DNA of 64,000 nt from Ilumatobacteraceae bacterium (GCA_021299715.1 JAJTEL010000001.1:333171-397170); one strand, 5' to 3'. Counted from the first letter of the stretch, positions 17,174 to 25,887 are shown. Translations and numbers: made by a program. The notes: generated from the sequence alone by a model not told the origin.

Positions 17174-18648
17174 AATCCGAGTTTTCCTGGATTCAGAATG
17201 CTGTTCGGGTCGAGCGCTTTCTTCACTGTGCGCAGCACAGTCATTGCCGAACCCAACGCTTCTTCCATGTACTGCCCGCGGCTGTAGCCAATGCCGTGGT
17301 GATGAGACAAGTTGGCTCCAGAAGCAAGGGCAGCGCGTTGTCCGGCATCCCACATTGCAAGGTAGGTGCTCTCAAACTCTTCCGCAGGTGGTGTGGCGGC
17401 GAAAGTGAAGTACACACAGGCTCCTTCGATGTAGCTGTGCGACAAATGGCATGTAGATGATCGCGCATGTGGAACGGCCAACATTGCGCTTTCAATATTT
17501 TCAACAACGTTGTCAAGGTCTGCCCAGTTTGCTGCAACTTCCATGGTGTCCACCACGTAACCCTTGCGGGTAAGCGCTTGTAGTCCACTGGTGTCATTGC
17601 GGTGGTGAGTCCATTTTTCAACGAGGTCACTATCGCCCACTGTTGCGCCCATAGACATGCATGTGTCGTGAACAATTGCCATGGTTGCATCGACTAGTTG
17701 TTCGTTGCCTTCGTCCAAAACAAGAAGGGTTGCGTTTGTTCCGTCGCCACCGTGTGAACGCTTGCTCTCGGCCCCGTCGTACAAACGCAACACGGCAGGT
17801 GTTGCCCCAGCGCGAATGAGTCGACGACACGCTTCAAAGCCATCGGTGAGTGATGCAAACACATACGCACCGCGACGCTCCACTTCGGGCAGTGGGTGTG
17901 CGCGCAACCACACACGCGTGATCACGGCAAGGGTTCCTTCGCTGCCGAGTAGTAGTTGGCTGAGGTCGGGGCCAACAGCACCAGCTGGTGCACCACCGGT
18001 TCGAATGATTGTTCCATCGGCAAGCACGGCTTCAAGTGCGTGCACCATGTCTTCAATTTTTCCGTAACGAGTTGAGTACTGACCTGCACCACGGCAGGCC
18101 ACCCAGCCACCCACCGTTGCGAGAGCAAACGATTGCGGATAGTGACCAATGGTGAGACCATACGTGCGCACCGCATCTTCAAGATCTGGCCCGAATGTTC
18201 CGGCAAGTGTTTCCACAATTCCAGAAATCTCATCAACGGATTCAAGTCCTTGCATGCGCGTCATGTCTAACGAGACTCCTGCGCGCAGGGGAATTGCAGC
18301 ACCGCACACGCCGCTTCGTCCACCCGATGCAGTGACCGCGATCCCGTGTTGGTTGCAATAGGCGAGAAGGCGCGACACTTCGTCTGTTGATGTTGGTCGA
18401 CACACAACTCCTGGAAGTTGCGGTACTTCGTTCTTGAGTGACCAAGCCAAGGACAATGGCCACCAGTCGCGACCGTGTTCAGCACGTGTTGCAGCATCCG
18501 TCGTTGTGTCGCAAATGGCAGCGAGTTCTGCAACATTGTCGGCGGTGAGCGCGGCTGCATTTGTTGTTAGACGCGCGGTTGCCGTTGCGGCATCGCTTCC
18601 GAACTCAATGGGAGGAGTTGCCTCTGTGGAGAACTTCTTGATGCTCAT
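17170..18648 (-). CDS. FAD-linked oxidase, alkylglycerone-phosphate synthase-like
   Basis: This is a 492-residue flavoprotein with a PCMH-type FAD-binding domain (VCRPTSTDEVSRLLAYC, ASGGRSGVCGA, FALATVGGWVACRGAGQYS, LLLGSEGTLAVITRVWLR) and a C-terminal oxidase domain ending in LSHHHGIGYSRG and NPGKLGL. The His-rich motif and overall layout match alkyldihydroxyacetone-phosphate synthase and glycolate/D-lactate oxidase relatives. It is between glpD and the kinase in one operon, 2 bp after glpD, so it probably acts on a glycerol-phosphate or related 2-hydroxy acid. The exact reaction is unknown. Confidence 0.82.
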   Translation of the reverse strand: MSIKKFSTEATPPIEFGSDAATATARLTTNAAALTADNVAELAAICDTTTDAATRAEHGRDWWPLSLAWSLKNEVPQLPGVVCRPTSTDEVSRLLAYCNQHGIAVTASGGRSGVCGAAIPLRAGVSLDMTRMQGLESVDEISGIVETLAGTFGPDLEDAVRTYGLTIGHYPQSFALATVGGWVACRGAGQYSTRYGKIEDMVHALEAVLADGTIIRTGGAPAGAVGPDLSQLLLGSEGTLAVITRVWLRAHPLPEVERRGAYVFASLTDGFEACRRLIRAGATPAVLRLYDGAESKRSHGGDGTNATLLVLDEGNEQLVDATMAIVHDTCMSMGATVGDSDLVEKWTHHRNDTSGLQALTRKGYVVDTMEVAANWADLDNVVENIESAMLAVPHARSSTCHLSHSYIEGACVYFTFAATPPAEEFESTYLAMWDAGQRAALASGANLSHHHGIGYSRGQYMEEALGSAMTVLRTVKKALDPNSILNPGKLGL

Positions 18649-18650
18649 GA

Positions 18651-20336
18651 CTAGTGGGTTCCCTTGGTTGTAGAGGCAATGAATTCAGTTTCAGTGACAA
18701 GACCCGCTGCGTCTTCGCGTGCACATTCGTCGATGAAGTGAGCCAAGTTGTGGTCGCGAGTTGCACTGTCCCATTTGAGATACGGCGCAACAAGATCGGC
18801 GACTGCAGGGGCCACCGCTTTGCAGGCACGGCGGTCGAGCAATCGTGCACGTGTTCGGCGAGTAAGGATGTCGTCCAGAGTGGTGGCCATTTCGTGAGTC
18901 ACTGCATATACGGCTTCGCACTTCAAGTAGGGAAGACCGGGAACTAGTTCTTCTGCTAACGACGGATTCTCGGTCATGAGTTGACGAAGATGTGATGCAT
19001 CACTACCGAAGCGACCGTCAAGATGTTGATCGAGAACAGTGGATTGATTGCGCTTTCCATTTGCGCCACGCAACGCAAGTCGTTTTGTTTTGCACGAAGC
19101 CTTGCGCCCAAGAATGCTGCACGCTTCGTCTACTGCGTCTTCGGCCATCTCGCGGTAGGTCGTAAGTTTTCCGCCCGTCACTGTGATGACACCATTTTCG
19201 GACGTAAACACTTTGTGTCGACGACTGAGGTCTGCAGTACGTCCTGCTTTTGCCGACGAATCGTCGGTCTTTACAAGAGGTCGAAGACCAGACCACACCG
19301 CAGTGACATCGTCAACGGTGACATTTGTAGTCACACTGGCATTGAGAGCAGCAAGAACGTAGTCAATGTCGTCCTTTGTGCACTGCGGATCATCGACGGG
19401 ACCTTTGTAATCGGTGTCGGTAGTTCCGATGTAGGTGAACTTATAGGTGCCATCACCATTCGAGATCCAGGGCACAACAAACAAACTGCGTCGGTCGCGC
19501 GGTACCGGAATAACAACGGCGATGTCGTTGCGCACTTTTTCCCAGGGCACTGTGAGATGTACGCCTTTTGCGGGGCGAATGGTGTCGGGATGCGTGTTCT
19601 CGTCAAGCGATCGCACGTCGTCGGCCCATACTCCTGCGGCGCTAACAACACATTTGGCGCGTACGACAAAAGATGTTCCGGCCACCGTGTCGGTGACAGA
19701 CACTTCGTGAGAGGTGCGACTAGATGACTGAATTGAGTCAACTCGGCAACGGTTTGCAATGGCTGCACCGTTGTCGGCCGCTGTTTTTAGAACAGTGAGA
19801 CACAAGCGTGCATCATCGGCTTCGGCGTCGTAGTACAGATATGCCGAGGCGAGTTTCCGTTGTTCCATGGTGGGCAAGTGAGCGAATGCTTTCTTTGCCG
19901 ACAAACGACGATGCAATTTTCCAATACGCCATCCGCCGGTGAGGTCGTACATCCACATGGCTGAACCAAGTGCACGTGCAATTTTCTTCGACACCACACC
20001 GTCTTTTGTGAGGATGGGAATCATGAAGGGGAGTACGTGCACAAGATGTGGTGCGTTGCGACGCAGTCTCTTGCGTTCACGCAATGCTTCGTACACCAAA
20101 CGCACATCACCTTGTTGCAAGTAACGAAGACCACCATGAATAAGTTTCGATGACTTTGATGATGTACCAGATGCAAAGTCATCTCGCTCAAGTAGGGCTA
20201 CCGAAAGTCCACGAGACGCAGCATCGAGTGCAACGCCTGCACCGGTGATGCCACCACCCACCACCACCAGGTCGAACTCTTCGGAACTAAGGCGTTGGAG
20301 AGAGGTGGAACGGGAGAAGTCGGCCTGGTGTCGCAT
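18651..20336 (-). CDS. glpD: Aerobic glycerol-3-phosphate dehydrogenase
   Basis: This is a 561-residue FAD enzyme of the inner membrane face that oxidises sn-glycerol-3-phosphate to DHAP and reduces quinone. The dinucleotide fold FDLVVVGGGITGAGVALDAA lies at residues 21-40, followed by ERDDFASGTSSKSSKLIHGG and GLRYLQQGDVRLVYEALRER, both strongly GlpD-like. VTGGKLTTYREMAEDAVD and a helical C-terminal domain complete it. It leads the minus-strand operon with the FAD-linked oxidase and kinase. The 112-bp gap to the divergent Fur gene must hold both promoters. Confidence 0.94.
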   Translation of the reverse strand: MRHQADFSRSTSLQRLSSEEFDLVVVGGGITGAGVALDAASRGLSVALLERDDFASGTSSKSSKLIHGGLRYLQQGDVRLVYEALRERKRLRRNAPHLVHVLPFMIPILTKDGVVSKKIARALGSAMWMYDLTGGWRIGKLHRRLSAKKAFAHLPTMEQRKLASAYLYYDAEADDARLCLTVLKTAADNGAAIANRCRVDSIQSSSRTSHEVSVTDTVAGTSFVVRAKCVVSAAGVWADDVRSLDENTHPDTIRPAKGVHLTVPWEKVRNDIAVVIPVPRDRRSLFVVPWISNGDGTYKFTYIGTTDTDYKGPVDDPQCTKDDIDYVLAALNASVTTNVTVDDVTAVWSGLRPLVKTDDSSAKAGRTADLSRRHKVFTSENGVITVTGGKLTTYREMAEDAVDEACSILGRKASCKTKRLALRGANGKRNQSTVLDQHLDGRFGSDASHLRQLMTENPSLAEELVPGLPYLKCEAVYAVTHEMATTLDDILTRRTRARLLDRRACKAVAPAVADLVAPYLKWDSATRDHNLAHFIDECAREDAAGLVTETEFIASTTKGTH

Positions 20337-20420
20337 CGCTTGTGAGCCTAGGTGGCGACTGTGATTGCAAATAAGTCAGCCGTCTTAGAAAGCAGGCGAC
20401 ACATTTCTAATTTTCAATAG

Positions 20421-20434
20421 TTGCTAATTAGCAA
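20421..20434. promoter_or_regulatory. Palindromic operator candidate in the glpD/fur divergent gap
   Basis: TTGCTAATTAGCAA is a perfect 14-bp palindrome. It extends imperfectly to about 26 bp (CAATAG on the left, TTAATG on the right). AT-rich inverted repeats of this kind are the usual binding sites of Fur/PerR-type repressors. It lies 23 bp before the ATG at 20458, so it could overlap the fur promoter and give autoregulation. It could also affect the glpD operon. Confidence 0.6.
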
Positions 20435-20448
20435 TTAATGCAGTTAGA

Positions 20449-20880
20449 GTGGCATCCATGCGGTCACCCGAAGAACTCACCATCGCTTTTCGCGAAGCAG
20501 GTTTAAAGGTAACCCCACAGCGCCAATTGTTATTCCGCTTGCTTCACAACAATTGCGCCCATCCCACGGCCGACGCCTTGTATTCCGTCGCAACAGAGCA
20601 GATGCCTGGCATCTCATTGCGCACCGTGTACCAAACACTGAACGACCTCACGTCAATGGGTGAAATTCAATCCATCGACGTTGGTACGGGCTCATCTCGG
20701 TTCGATCCGAATGTGTCCGATCACCACCACGCTGTCTGCGACGAATGCGGCGCAGTCCACGATGTCTATGTCAACCAAGCGCCTGAAATGCGCGGCCTCA
20801 ACGGGTTTGCAGTTGCCGATGCTCGCATCGTCTACCGCGGCCTGTGTGCTACGTGTTCAGAGCTTGCTCAACATAGATAA
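20449..20880 (+). CDS. Fur-family transcriptional regulator (PerR-like)
   Basis: This is a 143-residue metal-dependent repressor. The winged-helix N-half shows AGLKVTPQRQLLFRLLH and HPTADALYSVATEQMPGISLRTVYQTLNDL, followed by the metal-site segment SDHHHAVCDECGAVHDV with HHH and CxxC. A second CxxC (GLCATCSEL) sits at the C-terminus, so a structural zinc site is expected. Start may be GTG 20449 or ATG 20458. Because rubrerythrin follows 30 bp downstream, peroxide or iron sensing (PerR/FurA type) is the likeliest role. Zur function is less likely but not excluded. Confidence 0.88.
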   Translation: MASMRSPEELTIAFREAGLKVTPQRQLLFRLLHNNCAHPTADALYSVATEQMPGISLRTVYQTLNDLTSMGEIQSIDVGTGSSRFDPNVSDHHHAVCDECGAVHDVYVNQAPEMRGLNGFAVADARIVYRGLCATCSELAQHR

Positions 20881-20910
20881 ACCCACCCAAACAACCGAAA
20901 GGACCCGGTC

Positions 20911-21327
20911 ATGCCAAGCCTGAAGGGCACCAAGACCCACGAGAACCTGTTGGAGGCGTTTGCTGGCGAGAGCCAGGCCAACCGTCGTTACCTCTGGTTC
21001 GCACAAAAAGCAGACGTCGAGGGTTACCCCGACGCAGCAGCACTGTTCCGCTCAGTCGCCGAAGGCGAAACCGGACACGCACACGGACACCTTGAATACA
21101 TCGCAGAAGTAGGCGACCCAGCAAGCGGCGAGCCCATCGGCGAAACCGAAGCAAACTTCAAGGCTTCCATTGCAGGCGAGACCTACGAGTACACCCAGAT
21201 GTACCCAGGTTTTGCAAAGACCGCACGCGAAGAAGGCTTCGATGAAATTGCCGACTGGTTCGAGACGCTTGCACGCGCCGAGAAGAGCCATGCCGGTCGT
21301 TTCGGCGAAGGTCTCGCAGCGCTCTAA
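20911..21327 (+). CDS. Rubrerythrin-like di-iron protein without rubredoxin domain
   Basis: This is a 138-residue ferritin-like protein. Di-iron ligands fit in [51 protein letters not shown] and [15 protein letters not shown], each supplying Glu or ExxH. The C-terminal rubredoxin domain of classical rubrerythrin is absent, so electrons must come from another protein, perhaps the Fe-S protein encoded next. GAAAGGA before the ATG is a good ribosome site. Such proteins reduce hydrogen peroxide. It is probably controlled by the Fur-family gene just upstream. Confidence 0.9.
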   Translation: MPSLKGTKTHENLLEAFAGESQANRRYLWFAQKADVEGYPDAAALFRSVAEGETGHAHGHLEYIAEVGDPASGEPIGETEANFKASIAGETYEYTQMYPGFAKTAREEGFDEIADWFETLARAEKSHAGRFGEGLAAL

Positions 21328-21365
21328 AGCGTTCGCTCCTTCGGGAGCACCTAACGTTCACAAAT

Positions 21366-21402
21366 AATGGGTGGCCGCTGACATGTTCGGTGGTCACCCA
21401 TT
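21366..21402 (+). other. Stem-loop between rubrerythrin and the Fe-S protein gene
   Basis: An 11-bp stem (bases 21366-21376 with 21392-21402, one G-U pair) encloses a 15-base loop. A smaller GCTCC-TTCG-GGAGC hairpin lies just upstream at 21335-21348. Neither has a real U-run, so partial termination, mRNA end protection or processing are possible roles. The element may set different levels for rubrerythrin and the two genes after it. Confidence 0.5.
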
Positions 21403-21445
21403 TGCGTGAACACACATTTATTTCTTTCCTACACAAAGCAGAACT

Positions 21446-22759
21446 ATGACAATCACGTACGACCCAAAGCATCCGAAGTATCTCGACGAGGCCGATGTTC
21501 GCGATGAACTCACGCGCGTCTACGACCTGTGCCACGGATGTCGTTTGTGCTTCAAGTTCTGCTCGTCATTTCCCACTCTCTTCAGCTATGTCGACCAGCA
21601 TGAAGATCAAGATGCAGGTCGACTCACTCCCGCACAGCAAGACCAAGTTGCCGACGAATGCTTCCAGTGCAAATTGTGTTATGTGAATTGCCCATACATT
21701 CCTGAACTACACGAATGGGCACTCGATTTCCCTCGCCTCATGTTGCGACACGATGCAATGCGTCGCGCAAACGGACAAGTCAGTGTGCGTAAGCGCGTCA
21801 CCACCCAAGCAATGGGTCATACCGATGCACTGGGCAAATTGGCCACATCGGTCTCCACCATCTCCAACCTTGTTATTGGCGCAAAGCCCGGATCGCTCGT
21901 TCGTAAGGCCGTAGAAAAGACCGCAGGCGTTTCGTCTGTTCGCCTTCTTCCTCCCTATGCAAAGCAACGGTTCAGCACGTGGTTCAAGAAGCGCGTCACG
22001 CCTGTTCTTGCGAAGAAACAAGGCTCTGTTGCTGTTTTCCCGACATGTTTGGTGGAATACCAGCAGCCCGGTATCGGTCACGATCTTGTGAAGGTGTACG
22101 AGCGCAACGGAGTTGAATGTTCGCTTGTGGATGGCGCTGGCTGTTGTGGCGCGCCGTACTTGCATAGTGGCGACATGGACAACTTCACCAAGGTTGCAGC
22201 AAAGCAAGTGAAAGTTCTTGCCGATGCAGTGCGCGAAGGAAAAGACATTGTTGTGCCGCAACCAACATGCGGTTACATCTTGAAGAAGGACTACGTCGAC
22301 TACGTCGGTGGCCCCGATGCCGAACTCGTTGCGAAGCACACCTTCGATTCATCTGAGTACCTCATGAATCTGCACAAGGCAGAGGGAACCGAACTTGACA
22401 CAGAATTCACCGGTGAAATCGCAGAGTCCATCTCGTACCACATTCCGTGTCACTTGAAGGCTCAAAACATCGGACTTCGTAGCCGCGACATCATGAAGTT
22501 AACCGGCGCAAAGATCAAACTTGTCGATCAGTGCTCCGGCATCGATGGCATGTGGGGTTTCAAGGCAGGAAATGAGCAGTACTCAGTTCCTGTAGCCAAG
22601 AAATTGGCAGACAAAGTGGAGGCAGCAGATAGTGCAGTAGTTGCAGGTGACTGTCACCTTGCAAACACAGCAATTATCGAACAAACCGGACGCACAGCAA
22701 TGCACCCATTACAGGTTGTTGCTCGCGCGTACGGAATTCCAGAAGAACCCACCAAGTAA
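21446..22759 (+). CDS. GlpC/heterodisulfide-reductase-like Fe-S protein
   Basis: This is a 437-residue protein with two [4Fe-4S] motifs: CHGCRLCFKFC at residues 29-39 and CFQCKLCYVNCP at 72-83. Two CCG-type domains follow (DGAGCCGAPY; DQCSGIDGMWG; also PTCGYILKKDY and YHIPCHLKAQ), as in the GlpC subunit of anaerobic glycerol-3-phosphate dehydrogenase and HdrD. There is no transmembrane segment. It stands between rubrerythrin and DUF3501, a trio found together in many bacteria, so it may deliver electrons to rubrerythrin. A link with glycerol-3-phosphate is less likely because glpD lies in a separate divergent operon. Confidence 0.86.
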   Translation: MTITYDPKHPKYLDEADVRDELTRVYDLCHGCRLCFKFCSSFPTLFSYVDQHEDQDAGRLTPAQQDQVADECFQCKLCYVNCPYIPELHEWALDFPRLMLRHDAMRRANGQVSVRKRVTTQAMGHTDALGKLATSVSTISNLVIGAKPGSLVRKAVEKTAGVSSVRLLPPYAKQRFSTWFKKRVTPVLAKKQGSVAVFPTCLVEYQQPGIGHDLVKVYERNGVECSLVDGAGCCGAPYLHSGDMDNFTKVAAKQVKVLADAVREGKDIVVPQPTCGYILKKDYVDYVGGPDAELVAKHTFDSSEYLMNLHKAEGTELDTEFTGEIAESISYHIPCHLKAQNIGLRSRDIMKLTGAKIKLVDQCSGIDGMWGFKAGNEQYSVPVAKKLADKVEAADSAVVAGDCHLANTAIIEQTGRTAMHPLQVVARAYGIPEEPTK

Positions 22760-22772
22760 CACACGAGGAAAT

Positions 22773-23378
22773 ATGACCACCATGGCCCCCACCCGCAAAC
22801 TCACCCTCGATGACATTGCAGACTTGCGCGCATACGAACGCGAGCGTGAAACATTCCGAGCACGAATGATTGAAGTGAAGCGTCGTCGACGAGTTGCACT
22901 TGGAACACTCATGACAATCATGTTTGAAAATCGCGACACCATGCGTTTGCAAATTCAAGAAATGGTCCGTGTTGAAAAGGTGCTCACAGACGAAGGTGTT
23001 CTTGAAGAGCTGAAGGCCTACAACCCGATGATTCCAGAACCTGGTCAGTTGTGTGCCACATTGTTCCTTGAACTCACGTCAGAAGATCAAGTTCGTGAAT
23101 GGTTGCCTAAGTTGGCAGGTTTAGAGAACAGCATCAGTTTGCTTCTTGCCGATGGTTCACGAGTTCGTGGCGAAATCGACGAACAACACGCCGCTGGTCT
23201 CACGCGCGACGACGTCACAGCAGCAGTGCACTACCTCACCTTCAACTTCACTCCCGAACAAGTGAATGTCTTCGAAGCAGGACCTGTCACTGTGGAATGC
23301 AGCCAGCCGAACTACCTAGAGGCATCGGCATTGTCCGATTCCACCAAGGCTGAACTGCTCACCGACCTTCTCCCGTAA
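22773..23378 (+). CDS. DUF3501 family protein
   Basis: This is a 201-residue soluble protein with the DUF3501 signature: LDDIADLRAYERERETFRAR, EVKRRRRVALGTLMTIMFEN, RDTMRLQIQEMVRVEKV, then an acidic C-terminal half with TRDDVTAAVHYLTFNF. No activity is known for the family. The ATG at 22773 follows GAGGAA and lies 13 bp after the Fe-S gene. Its constant company with rubrerythrin and GlpC-like proteins points to a shared redox complex; this is inference. Confidence 0.85.
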   Translation: MTTMAPTRKLTLDDIADLRAYERERETFRARMIEVKRRRRVALGTLMTIMFENRDTMRLQIQEMVRVEKVLTDEGVLEELKAYNPMIPEPGQLCATLFLELTSEDQVREWLPKLAGLENSISLLLADGSRVRGEIDEQHAAGLTRDDVTAAVHYLTFNFTPEQVNVFEAGPVTVECSQPNYLEASALSDSTKAELLTDLLP

Positions 23379-23474
23379 GGGATTTCAGCCGCCCGCAGGC
23401 GGATTGGACATCTGTGACACCCGACACATACGATGCGCGCATGGGGGAAACCCCGGCATCGAGGGGGGAAACCG

Positions 23475-23714
23475 GTGTCCGCAGTAGAAATCACATGGAG
23501 ACAGCGCGGGGCGTGCAATGGCCTCGACCCCGCCGTGTTTTTTCCAGATTCTGAAGAGAGCGCAGATGAAGCAAAGGCCATCTGCCACATTTGTCCCGTT
23601 CGCTTGTCGTGTTTAGAGCATGCGCTCGCCACACGAGAGCGTGATGGTGTCTGGGGTGGCACCACCGAGCGAGAAAGACGAAGAATCATTCGTCAACGAC
23701 GCCGCTCGGCGTAG
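23475..23714 (+). CDS. WhiB-family [4Fe-4S] transcription factor
   Basis: This is a 79-residue WhiB-like protein. Four Cys ligands are in place: RGACNG near residue 14, then CHICPVRLSC. GVWGGTT forms the turn before the basic tail ERERRRIIRQRRRS, which binds DNA. The GTG at 23475 follows GAGGGGG with good spacing; a longer frame to 23433 is less likely. WhiB proteins work with the primary sigma factor and sense O2, NO or redox state. A CCGCC/GGCGG hairpin (23389-23402) separates it from the DUF3501 gene. Confidence 0.92.
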   Translation: MSAVEITWRQRGACNGLDPAVFFPDSEESADEAKAICHICPVRLSCLEHALATRERDGVWGGTTERERRRIIRQRRRSA

Positions 23715-23725
23715 ATACTTGTTAC

Positions 23726-24796
23726 ATGGCTCATTCCGAAGAGTTCGTTGGCTGGCCAACGTTGCTTGCACAACTTCTTGAACAACGCGACCTCGGATCT
23801 GAGCAAGCAGAGGCTGCAATCACAGAAATTTTGAATGGCGTCGCCACTCCATCGCAGATGACTGCGTTCATTGTTGCTCTTCGCGCCAAGGGTGAAACTG
23901 CCGAAGAGCTAGAAGGAATGCTGCGAGCAGTTCGTGCTGCTGGCAACCGTGTCACGTTGCCCGTTGCGCTTGCATCACAGAGCATGGACATTGTGGGTAC
24001 GGGTGGAGACAAGAGCAATTCAGTGAACATCTCCACAATGTCGGCACTCGTTGTTGCGTCGGCCGGAATTCCTGTCTGTAAACACGGCAACCGCGCCGCA
24101 TCATCGAAGTGTGGTTCTGCTGACCTGTTGGAAATTGCGGGCGTTGCTGTCGAACTGGATCCCATCGGTGTACAGGCGTGTGTCGAAGAAGCGGGATTCG
24201 GTTTTTGCTTGGCTGCTCGCTTTCATCCGGCGTTTCGTTACACCGCACCATCACGACGTGAAATTGGAGTACCCACGGCATTTAATTTGCTAGGCCCAAT
24301 GGCAAACCCTGCGCCAATCGCAAACATGCTGGTTGGCGTTGCAATGCCCAACATGATGGACCGCATGGCAGAAGCGCTCTCCACGCGTGGCATTCGTAGT
24401 GCGTGGGTTGTGCATGGTCATGGCGGGCTGGACGAACTTGCTGTGAGTGGCCCAAACCGCGTGCATGAATTAAAAGATGGAAAGGTGCGCCAGTTTGAAA
24501 TCTCTGCTGCCGAGTACGGCATAGCAGTCTCCACATTGGAAGACATCCGAGGGGGCGAAGCGTCCGACAACTTGGCAATTCTTCAAAAAACATTTGCGGG
24601 TGAATCGGGTGCTGTGCGAGACATTGTGGTGTTCAACGCAGGGTGTGCATTGCATGTCGCGGGTGCAGCAGAGTCTGTTCAGGCCGGAATTGACCGCGCG
24701 CGCGAACTCATTGATTCGGGCGCTGCGTCTGCGAAACTGTCCGAGGTTGTTCGCGTGAGCCAACGCGAACGGGCTCGAATGGAGGCACAGCCGTGA
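23726..24796 (+). CDS. trpD: Anthranilate phosphoribosyltransferase
   Basis: This is a 356-residue enzyme of tryptophan synthesis that joins anthranilate to PRPP. DIVGTGGDKSNSVNIST near residue 88 is the PRPP-binding loop, KHGNRAASSKCGSADLLE and NLLGPMANPA are family hallmarks, and HGHGGLDELA is the conserved anthranilate-side motif. No other trp gene is present; it instead shares a 4-bp overlap with thrB. It follows whiB by 11 bp. Confidence 0.95.
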   Translation: MAHSEEFVGWPTLLAQLLEQRDLGSEQAEAAITEILNGVATPSQMTAFIVALRAKGETAEELEGMLRAVRAAGNRVTLPVALASQSMDIVGTGGDKSNSVNISTMSALVVASAGIPVCKHGNRAASSKCGSADLLEIAGVAVELDPIGVQACVEEAGFGFCLAARFHPAFRYTAPSRREIGVPTAFNLLGPMANPAPIANMLVGVAMPNMMDRMAEALSTRGIRSAWVVHGHGGLDELAVSGPNRVHELKDGKVRQFEISAAEYGIAVSTLEDIRGGEASDNLAILQKTFAGESGAVRDIVVFNAGCALHVAGAAESVQAGIDRARELIDSGAASAKLSEVVRVSQRERARMEAQP

Positions 24797-25617
24797 CCAT
24801 TCGGGTTCCAGCAACATCGGCCAATTTAGGTCCCGGATTCGATGTGATGGGTCTTGCGTTATCTCTGTATGCCGAAGTGGGCATTGTTGGCATAGACGCA
24901 CTTCCTGTCGATGCGCACGAAGCCGACGACACGCATCCGGCCCAGGTTGCATTCGTGCGGGCAGGTGGTTCTGGTCGGGTGTGGGTGAAGAACTCAATTC
25001 CAATGGGGCGTGGATTGGGATTCAGCGGCGCAGTTCGTGTGGGCGGAATCATCGCGGCCGAGGTGCAACGCGCCGGCGCGGCGTGGTCTCAGAACACGTC
25101 GAATGCATTGTCCATTGGAACTGAATTGGAAGGCCACGCCGACAATGTTGCGCCGTCCATTTACGGTGGCGTTGTTATTGCAACAGAATCACAAGTGGTG
25201 CGTGTACCCGTTGCGTTGGATCCCACATTCGTGATGTGGGTTCCGAACTTCACGACTTCTACCAACGAGTCACGCGGGAAAATTGGCCCATCCATTGCGC
25301 TCACCGATGCCGTGTTCAACATTGCACGCACAGCCATGTTCGTTACAGCGTTACAGACTGGCAACGTCGAACTTCTTCGCGAAGCAACACAAGACCGTAT
25401 TCACCAAAGCATTCGACTAGCGGCATCGCCACCATGTGCAGCTGCCCTAGACGCAGGTCTGGCAGCAGGGGCGTGGTGTGGTTGGTTGTCGGGGTCGGGG
25501 CCAACGGTGGCACTCATGTGCGACCCGTCGCAGGCTCAAGCGGTGGCCGATGCGCTTCCTACCGACGGACACACAAAGATTCTGAAACTCGATACCCAGG
25601 GCGCTGTCGTCGTTTGA
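24793..25617 (+). CDS. thrB: Homoserine kinase
   Basis: This is a 274-residue GHMP kinase that phosphorylates homoserine on the way to threonine. VPATSANLGPGFDVMGLAL opens the protein, the ATP loop PMGRGLGFSGA lies near residue 73, and the C-terminal GWLSGSGPTVALMCD completes the fold. It is somewhat shorter than the usual 300 or so residues. The GTG at 24793 overlaps the trpD stop (GTGA). The normal partners thrC and hom are not in the window. Confidence 0.92.
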   Translation: MTIRVPATSANLGPGFDVMGLALSLYAEVGIVGIDALPVDAHEADDTHPAQVAFVRAGGSGRVWVKNSIPMGRGLGFSGAVRVGGIIAAEVQRAGAAWSQNTSNALSIGTELEGHADNVAPSIYGGVVIATESQVVRVPVALDPTFVMWVPNFTTSTNESRGKIGPSIALTDAVFNIARTAMFVTALQTGNVELLREATQDRIHQSIRLAASPPCAAALDAGLAAGAWCGWLSGSGPTVALMCDPSQAQAVADALPTDGHTKILKLDTQGAVVV

Positions 25618-25653
25618 CGAAACCTTGTCACACCCGTTCGTGAAGGTGGGGGC

Positions 25654-25887
25654 ATGGAAGTATCACCGCACACCCCAGACCCCGAAGAGTCACGCCCGGT
25701 TCTCATGATCTCGTGCGATACCTGCATCATGCGCCAAACGGACGCGTGCAACGACTGCATGATGAGTGTTTTGTGTGACACCGAAGAGTCCGGAGCCGTT
25801 GTTTTGAACTTGCAAGAACTTCGTGACATCCGATTGCTCGCTCAGGCGGGTTTGGTGCCTACGCTTCGGCACCGTGCCGTCGGTTAG
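25654..25887 (+). CDS. Small Cys-rich protein, unknown
   Basis: This is a 77-residue protein with CDTCIMRQTDACNDC (two CxxC motifs) followed by a further Cys, which looks like a small metal or Fe-S site. The rest, LNLQELRDIRLLAQAGLVP, is helical. GGTGGGGG precedes the ATG. Its last 14 bp overlap the start of queG, suggesting coupled translation and a possible link to that Fe-S enzyme. I recognise no named family. Confidence 0.68.
   Translation: MEVSPHTPDPEESRPVLMISCDTCIMRQTDACNDCMMSVLCDTEESGAVVLNLQELRDIRLLAQAGLVPTLRHRAVG

Noticed and set aside
23389-23402. CCGCC/GGCGG hairpin after DUF3501 as a terminator
   Set aside because: Only 5 bp with no U-run; recorded as a weak structure only.
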